A stretch of DNA of 60,756 nt from Intoshia linei (lineage: Eukaryota > Orthonectida > Rhopaluridae), in NCBI GenBank assembly GCA_001642005.1, contig LWCA01000076.1:1-60756 (forward strand), in the 5' to 3' direction. The notes beneath the pieces were generated by a model. That model was not told the origin of the DNA and did no database searches. It saw only the letters and a program-made list of their open reading frames with translations. Each line of letters starts with the position of its first letter. Positions within the stretch are counted from its first letter, which is position 1. The position numbers and the translations under genes were made by a program. Shown piece by piece: positions 51,022-60,756 of this stretch.

Positions 51022-51800
51022 CGACCCAAAATAATTTTTATAATAAAAATTATTTTTTAATTTAAAATTCTAAATTGTACATTATAATTAACATTAAGAG
51101 ATTAAAAATTACATAGTAACATATTTTGTCGTCTTATTTGAGCAAGACAATATAAAAGAGAAAAGTGGACTCTGAATGCAGATTTTTCCAAAAATTATGG
51201 GAATTATAATATTATTTTATGGAGCACTACAACAAACCTGTTTGTGTAATCTGCCAAGAAAATGTTGCTGTTAATAAATAAAGTAAATAACATCAAGCTT
51301 CATTATGAAAGCAAACATAAATCGACATTTCAAAAAATTTATGGAAATTTGAGATTAGACGAATTCAATAAATTAAAAATTGGGTTAAAAAAAACAAGCT
51401 ATNACGTTAGTTTAGATCCGGCCCGAAATAATTTTTATTATAAAAATTATTTTTTAATTTAAAATTCTAAATTGTACATTATAATTAAAATTAACATTAA
51501 AAGATTAAAAATTTACATAGTAACATATTTTGTCGTCTTAAACAAGCAAAACAATAAAAAATAGAAAAGTGGACTCTGAATGCAGAATTTTCCAAAAATT
51601 AAGGGAATTAAAATATTATTTTATGGAGCACTACAACAAACCTGTTTGTGTAATCTGCCAAGAAAATGTTCCTGTTAATAAAGTGAATAACATCAAGCTT
51701 CATTATGAAAGTAAACATAAATCGACATTTCAAAAAATTTATGGAAATTTGAGATTAGACGAATTCAATAAATTAAAAAATGGTTTAAAAAAAAAGGCTA
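51022..51800 (+). repeat. Tandem duplication of about 0.4 kb
   Basis: 51022-51400 and 51419-51800 are near-identical, offset 397 nt. Both carry the start of a BED-finger hAT transposase. Copy 1 has small changes that break its frame (a stop after VAVNK). An ambiguous base at 51403 lies at the junction, so an assembly artefact is possible. Confidence 0.8.
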
Positions 51801-52430
51801 TTTTGTTCACGAATAGGGTTGCCAACTGCATTATTTTCCCTTTGAGACTTCGGATTTTCAAATTCAACTCAGGGTTCAGGGTTAAGTGATATTTCTCAGG
51901 GTAATTTAATTATTTCAATCAAAATCATCAGATCAGATATATTTTATTTATATTGGATGAATAAGCGACTATATTTGATATATAAGATGTGTAAACTGTT
52001 ATTATTATGTTTTAAAAAGAGACCCCAAAAAAAATAACAGGCTTCGCTCAAAAATTCGGGTTGAGAATAACTTAATGTTGGTAACCCTATTCACGAATAG
52101 GATGGGTACAGATAAAAATAATACTAATGCCAGTTGTTATTTCAAAATTGATTGCTCAACGCATGAAATCGGTATCTGATGGAAAGTTTATTAAAGTGCC
52201 CAAGTTACAGTTTTTGTCAGTTGCGTAAATTACAAATTTGAAATTGTTGAAGAATTTTTTGAATTGATACCTATGATAGGGAATTGCATTGGAAGAGACA
52301 TCTTTGATGCAATAATGAAAATGATCTCAAAAGAAATCTTAACAAACGTAAATTTGTTGGGCTTACTACGGATAGTGCTCCATCTATGATAGGCTCAAAA
52401 AAAGGAATTGTAAATTTAATGCTGATATTG
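51569..52430 (+). pseudogene. hAT transposase (ZBED type) relic
   Basis: The N-terminal part has a BED-type zinc finger, KPVCVICQENVPVNK...LHYESKH (C..C...H..H), then KIYGNLR and a Lys-rich helix. The frame is split at 51814-52089 by a MITE. After that, pieces with FELIPMIG (about 52260) and LLGLTTDSAPSMIGSKKG (about 52360) match the hAT catalytic core (second Asp in TTD.AP). Stops and frameshifts occur around 52170-52310, and the C-terminal half is absent. Confidence 0.78.
51814..52089. mobile_element. hAT MITE with perfect 8-bp target duplication
   Basis: Terminal repeats TAGGGTTGCCAAC and GTTGGTAACCCTA (one mismatch) are flanked on both sides by TTCACGAA (51806-51813 and 52090-52097). The 276-bp element has no coding capacity and interrupts a hAT transposase relic. 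Confidence 0.9.
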
Positions 52431-52444
52431 AAATATTGAAAACA

Positions 52445-52690
52445 GGGGGGTATTTTTCACCTTCAGGGTTTAAAATTATATTTTTTATTAATGGTGGGAT
52501 AAAGTTGCATTTTTGAAATAATTTATAATGTACTAGTTGTCTAGGTATTGAGATAAATTACCAACATCTAGTAAATCTGTAATAAATTATTTATTATAAA
52601 TATTAAACATTCTCCTATAAAAATAAACAAAAGTTGATAAATTTTTTTTTATATCTTATTTAAATCTCACGGACCCAATCCGTAACCACT
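52445..52690 (-). repeat. Dispersed hAT-like non-autonomous repeat, copy 3
   Basis: Reverse complement of the 11380-11600 copy: 'aatggtgggataaag', 'taccaacatctag' and 'ctcctataaaaataa'. It ends with 'gtaaccactg' at 52690, a hAT terminus. Confidence 0.65.
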
Positions 52691-52719
52691 GAAAAAATTA
52701 AGATGTTCGGTATTCAAAA

Positions 52720-53038
52720 GTTTTCAAAATTCCATATTTCTATTACAGTTTTTCGAGCGTGTCATTTTATCGCAAATTTCATTTTCAGAAATTGAGTCCT
52801 TCAAGACAAAAACCTTAATTTTCTGTTTTTTTAAATTCAAACGAATCTTAGAATTATAAAAAATACATAATATGATACAGATTTTAAAATCATCAGCATT
52901 ACGATACATTTCAATTTCAAAATATTAAATCTTCACGGTCAAAACCACAAATTACTCTTTTGTGTAAGAATGAATAAAACTGCCCGACCTCGGCAGAGCT
53001 TGGAGCTATTTGTACGTAGTACATAACAGTCAACCTAG
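52720..53038 (+). mobile_element. Helitron, 5'-truncated with intact 3' end
   Basis: Starts within the 'attacagtttttcgagcg' block, is internally deleted, and ends with the hairpin and CTAG (53035-53038) followed by T. Confidence 0.75.
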
Positions 53039-53186
53039 TAAATAAATAAACGAATTTATAAAAAGTTCAACATTCATTTACAACCAATTCTTGGATTTAT
53101 ACTAAAATACATAATGAAATCTACGGTATTGGTTGCAAAGATATCGAAACTGGTTAAATAACTGAAAATTACATAATAATAATATT

Positions 53187-56100
53187 TTATAATAATGTCA
53201 AAAATATTACATCTTGTGGTATTAATTTGCATTCCATTTTGCACCGAGTGGTTTCTTCATTGAAAAATAAGATTGCATGTTGAAAATTTTTAATTTTGAT
53301 ATTAATATTTCGATTAATGAGAATATTCAATTTATTAAATGTTATTGTGGCGTCTTTATCTTTAGGTTCATTGTTTATACTTGAATGTGTAGGTGACTTC
53401 CATATCTGTTTTGTTTCGTAATTTTCCAATCTCATTCCATGATTATAATTCATGAAAACTCTATATTATATATTTGATATTTGTCAAATTAATTTTAATC
53501 AATAGATTCTGATGGTGGTTTTTTTAAAAGGTTAGCGTTAAAGTGTAATTAAAATTTTTTTTGGGGAAATTTTAGGAATATTTTTTCTTTATTTTAATGA
53601 ATCAAAACCTATTGGGGTATCTATGTATTTGTTTAAAATGGCGCACGAACAAAATTATACTCTTAAATACAAGTATTTTGTGTATTAAGTGAAAATTTCA
53701 AATCAAGAACTTTAAAGGGATGGCTAGGGCTATATGACACTGCGCAACGTTATCGATTTTTTTATGGACTATTTTTATTTTCGTATGACCTCGAGTTTTG
53801 TAGGTTAAGTTACCTGATTCATCACATATAACAACTAAATGTTTATTATTATTATTAATTGATTTGATTATTTGTGAATTTAGTATAGTTTCATATTTCA
53901 TAAATAAAAATTACTTAATTTTTCCAAATTCATCAGAGATACTGACCTGGTTTTTAGTATCCATAATTATTTTTAAAGTTGGTTCGTTTTTATTTAATAT
54001 AATTAGTAAATTATTACTAATTATATTTATTGCCACATTACCATTTTTGTAACTAAAATATATATTAATGTACATTTATGTTAATATGCCTGAATTGTAG
54101 ATATATCAACACATTTAGGGCCCAAATGTAAACCAGAGGGTTATTTTAAGTGCATAGTTGTAAAATTTTGTGTAGCTATAAATGGAAACTTTGTAAATGT
54201 AAATTTAATTTTGTAGTGTTGTATAAAAAATTTCCTGCAAAAATAATTTGATAGTGTTTCGAAATTAAAATTTAAAATGTTCAAAAAATTAATTTTTTTA
54301 ACATTTTAATAATAATTATTATTGGAATGAAGAACAACAGAGATTATACCAATGTTTTCCAACCAAAATTCAATTAGTGAATTTTCGAAATTTTGTCAGA
54401 CCCACCAGTGGGACCTATCCTCACGATTAAGAAACACTGGCTTATATAAAACTACTTTCGAAAAAAAATATAAGTCAAAAGAGACTGTGTAAACGGCTAT
54501 ACTAATGAAAAATTTTGTGAAAATAAAAAAAATCCAATTAGTGGATGTAAACAGTTGTAAATATGTAGTTTCAAAAATCTATTACAATAACACCTGATGT
54601 ACAATGTAAATGTGTTGTACAATTTATTTGGTTAATACACAAAAAAATTACTATACGGTTCCTGTGTGATCATCAAATAATATTAAAGAAGTTTTTCCAT
54701 TTTTATATTTCTTTAATATCACCGAACGTTTCTAAATATAAATGTAAATATAAAAAAAAAATTAACATAAATTAAAAACAATTTAGATTGTATTTTATGA
54801 AATATTATAGAAAAATCGCCCCTTAACTTCTTACGTCTTGGCCCCCGTTGAGAACCATTGTTTACACTAATATTATAACCACACGATACACAAAAAAGAG
54901 GTCATAATGTGATAATTTGGTAAAATATTGAAAAATAAGTCATCAATTAATTAATGTCAAAGAAAGAATAGTTGCCTTAAACAATTCGGTTGTATTCCTT
55001 CCTTCAGAATTTGAAGAATTTAATGGAATTGTTTCAATTTTTGATGTACTTTGATCGTCATAGTCTTTTTTTAATTCATACATTGTTAAAGGACTGGGGG
55101 GTCTCATCGTCCATCCATTATCCAGGCATTTTTGAGATGATAATTGATAATTAATTATTCTATACTGCTTAGATGCTAAAAATAAATGTTATATAAATGT
55201 TATAATTCTATAGAAGCGGTTCACCACCTTTTTCAGCGATTATCACCCCATTTAGGGGTGAACAATTAGTTGAACGCTGAATTGTTGGAGCGACATAATC
55301 ATAGAATTTGCTAATTAATTATATTGATTTTATAACCAAATTTTTGAGGGTTCCGTTAAGGAAAAATTTTAAGACAATTTTGGGATCAACATTTCGGAGA
55401 ATTTTAAGGGAAGTTCTTTTTATCCAGTTTTTAAGATTTTGAAGATAATTTTAGGACAAGATTTTGTAGAGTTTTTAATAGAATATTTCTTAAATTTATT
55501 ATAGATAATTTTGGGACCAACATTTTGTCGGGTTTTTAAAGCATTTTCAAAATCTTTTAAAATTAGGTGAAAAAAATCGATTAAAAAATTTAAGAAATAA
55601 GAATCAGAATAATAGAAATATATAGTCAGAGTCATAATAGAATAATATCAGAATAATCTTTATTTTTAATTTTCGGAGAGTTAATTATTTCACATTTTTT
55701 GTTTTAATAAAATATTTCGGAAAAAAATATATTAAAATTAAATGCTTATTTTGACCGTGAAGTTGTCACTTATTCGGATTGAACTTTTTTGTGTGTTTTA
55801 ACATGATACAACTGTACAACGTATATTATTTTAAAATCCGTATCAGCGTATATATTTTTTGAAATTCTCTAACTCGTTTGCTTTTCAAAAAAAGGACAAT
55901 TGGGCTTTTTGACTGTAAGATGGGAGTTTGTGGAGGTTGAAATTTATTTTGCTAACACCTCCGGAAAAAACTGTAATTGAAACGTGGTCTTTATAAAATT
56001 CTAAGACTGGCAGTTATTGAAATAAATGGTAACACACACACAAACAAATATGGCATAGCATATTATATAAGTAGGGATGTACGAGCTTAGGAACGAAATA

Positions 56101-59100
56101 TATCTCTAAAGAAATATAGAAGGAACATAGTGAACACAAATAGTCTGATATTTCACAAACAGTATAGTAGTAGTAGCAGTGAAAATTAAATTTATTTATG
56201 TTCTTATATCTTAATATCACACCTTCTGAGTTGTGATTTATTTAGATAATGTACGTTGTTTTTAATTTAGAACCAGGTATGGAAAATAATTGAGTACATT
56301 TGAAATTTTGAAATTTAAAAATTTTGAAAATTTACCCGGATAAACATTTTGATTTGCATTTTCTTTAATAGTAGCGTATTTATCGATAGGTTTATCTCCT
56401 TTAGATTGATCTTTACTTTTAATTTCGACTCTAAGATATTTTAAAATAAAATTCCGCCTAAAGACACCCTGTTATATTAATTCATAAAACTGGGATTTCA
56501 AAAATTTGAAAATGAACAAAAATAAATTAAATTTAAATTATTTTGTCTTAACTCTTACTTGGCTTTCGGTTTAGCTTCAGAGATATTCACATTTTTAACT
56601 TTTTTTTTAACAATTTCAGTTTTAGGGACAATCTGATCTGGTAATACTGTTTTATTTTGTCTTTTGTCCTTAATGGGATGATTCATCAGCAATTGTAACA
56701 TGTTACGATACTGTTCACAACAAAAATTTGATTCATTCAAATGTTTCAATTGTTCATAATCGCTTGGAATTTTTTTGACAATTTCATGACAATAACCGCA
56801 TTCACCAGACAAAATTGATTTTTGATCTACTCTTTCAGATACTTCCTTTAATTCTTCTTCAGATAGTAATGACATTACGTCTGTGTCTCTTTTCATCTAA
56901 ATTGGTTCATTAATTAATTTCAAGTTAATTTCTGTTGAATATATCGAGCATGTAGGCAAATTATTTAAAGTACGTTTAATATTGCTGGTCTAGATATGGT
57001 TATGCTTTCTTCTTCCTCTTCTGATATATCACCAATTGTTTCTTCATTTTCAGAGTGATCAGATTGTTCCTAAAAATGTTTTATCTACAATGTAGATTCT
57101 ACATATAATTTGATAATATAAAGCACAATTGTTATTAACCATTCAAATGGTACACAGTTGGTAGTACGTTGGAAGGGTAACTCAGTCAAAATTAGAAATA
57201 GTGACAGCTTATTTATTTATTTTAATTTAGGAAATTTTTAGTAGAGGCGCGTACAGAGACTAGTTTCACACTTCGACCCAACCTGACCCAAAAAATCAAA
57301 AATAGGTCCTAATAAATTTTGCAAATGATGTGTAATGTTATATAGCGATATTCACCTTTCCACAGACTTATAGTTAAGATATTGAAAAATCGTATTTTTT
57401 TAAATGTTCTATTTGTAAAAAAATAAGCCCTATCCTACAAAAATTTAATCAATTTCCGAGGAGGATCTAGGAGTACGTTAGGTTCAGTTCTGGTGATTAT
57501 TCTTACACATTCACATAAATATCTTCATCAAATAGGACACAATCGGTGCAATGGGATTTTTAGCAATACATAATTTAGTTAACACAACTAAATCATAAAT
57601 TACAATTATTATTATAAATAATTATAGATTGTATCTAAAATTGGAACGCACTAGACAAATAAATTTAAATTACAAAGTCAACATCTTCCTCTTCGTAAAT
57701 ATCAATAGGAATTCCATATTCATGATGAACTCTTGAAAAAGGAAATATAATTGGCGTGTAGCCGTTTTTATTTCCAACGTTATTCTGATTAATATTTTTA
57801 ATATATTCAGATTCTTTACTGCTTTCATCAAAAATTGAAGATTTCACCGATTCGTCACCATCTAAAGGTTTTGTTGATATTGATTTACTTTCAGCATCTA
57901 TTTAATAAAATTATAAAGATTTTCAATTGAGGCGATCATTTTTTCTAGTCATTTTTAAGGTTTCTACACATTTCGTTAAATTGGTTTATTAGACATTTTG
58001 TATTTGAAAACCTTAAAATGGGGTGTTAAATTTATACTGAACAACAGATACATGTACCTATATAATTAGATAATTTATATAAAGATATTACTATTTGGCG
58101 AATCATTCCTGACATTTGATTTTTTAGTTTCATCTAAATGAAAATGACATTATAAAAAAGTACTTAACAAACTTATTATTTTTAATGCACAAATTTATAA
58201 GACAGATTAAAAGTCAAGTGGTAATCACATTTTCTACTCTTTGCGCATATAAATATTTACATTTTTTTAAATAATTCCATTGCAGAAAAAATCGAGTTTT
58301 GTAGATATTTTATTGTTAACTTTTAAATTTAATTTTTCTGTGGAAATTCAAATAATAAATTATAATTCATTAGTAAAAATTCAAATCAAGATAAATCTTG
58401 ATTAATCTGGAATAATCCTAATATTTTGATGGTAACGAGGGAAATTGATAACATACATGTATTACCTGTGCCAAAAAATATTTAAAATGGCGCAATTTTA
58501 AATGTTTGATAATAAAAATGTAATTTTATAATTTAATTTTTCCATATTAATAATTAGTATTAATAATAATTAACAGATTTTAAACCAGAAAATATCAACA
58601 CGATAACATAGTAATGATTATCAGGGAGGGCGTCCACTGGACGCCCTCCAATCATAAATTCACTACATTACTATGAATTAAGTAATTGCAATCAAATATG
58701 GTAGATTGTCATTATTACGTTTTACCATTTTAGAAGTGAGATGGATATAATTTTACTCAAAATCATCAATGGAAAGAAATATTTAGCGGCTACATTTTAG
58801 CCTTTATATTTGACGAAATTTGTATAGTTTATCCAAAAAGTATTGAAAATTGATAGGAACATCAATTTATCAAAATTATGGTTATTAGTTAGTTAAGTTA
58901 GTTAATTATAGGTTATAGTTATTTCATAATGCATTCCAATGGAAGAAAAGTTGAAAAAAATGATCTACTCTACTACTATTCATTATCTTACCATTTAAAT
59001 TACTCCCCTGACGCAACCAGTAACATTTTTTAATTAATTAATTGTAATTTTAATTGTATTTATTTGTATCATTTCATAAAAAATTTTGTATAATTATACA

Positions 59101-59318
59101 AAATCAAAATTTGTCTACCAAAATCGTTCATAACTTACACTACATCCTCATTTCATCTGATATAAGTCATCATTTTAATAATATCCCTATAAATCTTATT
59201 ATGCGTGTATTTTAAATAATATTTGAATAAATTTAAGAATACCTTCCATTTCTGTTCCGTTTACGGAAACCATGTCTGTGTCAATCCAGGACAATTTAGT
59301 CTGGACGCTTTGATCCAT
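53187..59318 (-). CDS. FAM194-domain protein (ERICH6/C3orf20-like), about 11 exons
   Basis: Exons right to left: 59318-59243 (start MDQSVQTKLSWID), 58133-58092, 57897-57674, 57069-56974, 56896-56559, 56457-56336, 55175-54983, 54731 to about 54650, about 54055 to 53950, about 53841-53700 and about 53460-53187. Phases agree for the first seven; the last joins are less certain. The acidic N-terminal region has SEEEEESIT, then a Cys block ECGYCHEIVKKIP...FCCEQY, then GWTMRPPSPLTMYEL. The C-terminal part has repeated strand motifs LILFDDHTGTVYYKNGNVAI and VICDESGNLTYK, followed by FNKLNILINRNINIKI..ILFF, as in the FAM194 domain. The biological role of this family is poorly known. Stop at 53187. 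The gene contains several repeats in its introns. Confidence 0.6.
54350..54439. mobile_element. Tiny hAT-like MITE (90 bp)
   Basis: CAATGTTTTCCAACC faces ..AAGAAACACTG (inverse CAGTGTTTCTT). The flanking octamers GATTATAC and GCTTATAT share 6 of 8 positions. Confidence 0.5.
55340..55560. repeat. Degenerate tandem repeat
   Basis: About four imperfect units of 50-60 nt with 'aattttgggaccaacatttt' and 'gggtttttaa' words, similar in style to the array at 26330-26480. It lies in an intron of the FAM194-domain gene. Confidence 0.55.
55640..56077 (-). mobile_element. Helitron 5' half, antisense
   Basis: The minus-strand start TCCCTACTTATATAATATGC at 56077 follows an A (complement of 56078). It runs through the usual blocks to about 55640, where it stops at a 'gattattctgat' word. 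No 3' end. Confidence 0.78.
58600..58676. repeat. Nested inverted repeat with GC-rich perfect core
   Basis: Core 58625-58649: arms GGAGGGCGTCCA and TGGACGCCCTCC around a single C, a perfect 12-bp palindrome in AT-rich DNA. Outside it, CATAGTAATG (58604-58613 region) and CATTACTATG (58666-58675 region) form a second inverted pair. It could be a foldback element, a hairpin RNA or a solo terminal structure. It lies in intron 1 of the FAM194-domain gene. Confidence 0.75.
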
Positions 59319-59718
59319 TTTACCTTATTATAGTCAATTGTAATTGTTTGTTGTTGTCAATCATTATTTTTGTTGTATACGTAACAGTACATTACCTGAT
59401 ACTATTTTGTTTATGACTGATTAATCTTGATTAAACCATACATCATGCATTGTTTGAACATACACGTATTATAAAAATCTAATTAATAAAAGACTCAATT
59501 TATCACAATCATACATTGTGTAACGATTGACAGATAGGAACTCTGATAAGTACATCTTAAATAAAAAGATATCTAAATCTCGATTCGAACCTAGCCACGC
59601 AGAATACAATTATATGACTATAACCACTCTTCCAGTTAGACATCACAAGTGAGTTATATCAAAAGTATATATTCGAATCTCGATTAGTATGATAGCGATA
59701 TATCACTACACATTGTCT
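59319..59718. other. Upstream of the FAM194-domain gene, no gene seen
   Basis: Should contain the promoter of the minus-strand gene starting at 59318. No element recognised. Confidence 0.4.
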
Positions 59719-59915
59719 CAGCGTTTCCCAAAAACTGGTATGTGAAAATTTTTTATCGGTCCGCGAAATAATTGTTTTTTACTAATTAGAATTCAATTTA
59801 TTTCGTTTTTTATCAAATTTTTTTTCAATGTTGCCTAGTAATTTCGCTTTAATGGTCTGCAATAAATTTTATAATTTAGTACCGGTTCGCCGTGAAAAAA
59901 TTGTGGGAAACCCTG
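59719..59915. mobile_element. hAT-like MITE (197 bp)
   Basis: CAGCGTTTCCCAAAA faces ..TTGTGGGAAACCCTG (inverse CAGGGTTTCCCACAA). The inner 'cggtccgcg' and 'cggttcgccgtg' words are a second inverted pair. The target duplication is not convincing. A Helitron starts 9 bp further on. Confidence 0.6.
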
Positions 59916-59924
59916 GCCTATATA

Positions 59925-60756
59925 TCCTTACTTATATAATATGCTACGCAAATATTTGTTTGTGTGTGTGTCTGTGTGTTCCACTTTATTTTAATAACTA
60001 CTACCCCTCTTAGAATTTTATAAAGTTCACATTTCAATTACAGTTTTTTCCGAGGTGATAATAAGATAAATTTCAACCTCCCAAACTCACATCTTACGGG
60101 TCAAAAATTCGAATTGTCCTTTTTTTAAATCAAACGAGTTGGAGAATTTAAAAAAATATATATGCTGCTACAGTTTTAAAATCATAAACATTAGCATAAA
60201 TTTAAATTTAAGGCAATTATATCTTCAGGGTCAAAACGTATTAACAGTACGTGTGGTAAAATTTAACACTTTTTTGCATTTATATATTTTTCAACTACAT
60301 AACAGTAGATACACAGTATGAATGTTCCAAAATTTTAAAAATTAAGTCCAGGCTCGAAAAAAGTTGAGTAATTAATCAAAAATGACAATACAAACACCCC
60401 AATTTTCCAATATACACTCTGATACGGATTTGAAAACCATACATATTATCATAAATTTAAATTTAAAAAAAATATATCTTCAGGGCCAAATCCCCAATTA
60501 CCCTTTTTTTTTTTTTAATGAAAACAACCCTAGAATTTCAAAAAATTTACAGGTGGTATAGTTGTATCCTGTTAACACACACACAAAATTTTCAATCTGA
60601 ATAAGTGACGTCTTCACGGTCATAAAAGCATTTTAGTATTCATTTTTTTTTTTCCGAAATATTTTATTAAAACAAAAAATGTGAAATAAATAACGGTCCA
60701 AGAATTAAAAAAAAGAAGATTATTCTGATAGAGCTTATTCCAGTTGATATAAATAC
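59925..60756 (+). mobile_element. Helitron, 5' end intact, runs off the window
   Basis: Starts TCCTTACTTATATAATATGC after A (59924) and carries all the 5' blocks up to 'agcttattccagttgat' at the window end. The 3' end lies outside. Confidence 0.85.

Noticed and set aside
59828-60321. Two 60-codon frames at the right end
   Set aside because: They lie in a MITE and in Helitron repeat; no homologue features.

Overview
The window comes from a strongly AT-rich animal nuclear genome. The evidence is the animal gene set (an ERK-type MAP kinase, a furin-like proprotein convertase, a receptor guanylyl cyclase-like protein, vinculin, a BCL9-type Wnt co-factor, PRL phosphatase), many very short spliceosomal introns (36 to about 60 nt), and dense Helitron, hAT, Tc1 and Ty3/gypsy debris. 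The proteins are recognisable but divergent, which suggests a fast-evolving lineage, possibly a parasite. The species cannot be told from the sequence. Two ambiguous bases (36701 and 51403) lie in or next to repeats.

Layout. 1-3910: Helitron fragments and one unexplained reading frame. 3911-8732 (+): TADA3, seven exons, with a 3.1 kb last intron holding a MITE. 9399-12862 (+): furin-like convertase, five exons. 13437-13508 (-): tRNA-Lys(UUU). 13781-15820 (+): ERK1/2, eight exons. 16387-18624 (-): intronless receptor guanylyl cyclase-like protein whose cyclase core motif is lost. 18864-19223 (+): acidic reading frame fused to Helitron sequence. 21014-25269 (-): one-exon-per-module sushi (CCP) membrane protein with two in-frame stops, so perhaps decaying. 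26781-27125 (-): secreted Cys-rich fragment. 27875-28870: broken Ty3/gypsy retrotransposon. 30408-31202 (+): PTP4A/PRL phosphatase without a CaaX box. 31511-35030 (-): WDR13-like WD40 gene. 37779-38844 (-): vinculin head exons. 39055-41001 (-): intronless BCL9/legless-like gene. 41-51 kb: gene-poor, with two Tc1 relics, one nested in a complete Helitron. 51-53 kb: hAT transposase relic, tandemly duplicated and split by a hAT MITE. 53187-59318 (-): FAM194-domain gene. 59.7-60.76 kb: MITE and a Helitron running off the end.

The genes do not form an operon or cluster. Common themes are signalling (ERK, PRL, guanylyl cyclase, BCL9), adhesion and secretion (vinculin, convertase, sushi protein) and chromatin (TADA3). 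The main structural story is a non-autonomous Helitron family: three complete copies share TC...CTAG ends between a host A and T, and the 3' hairpin contains the terminal CTAG. One copy accounts for nearly all of a WDR13 intron. No bacterial-style operon, CRISPR array or defence system is present. Exon borders were set by matching GT/AG sites and reading phase across introns, not by transcripts.
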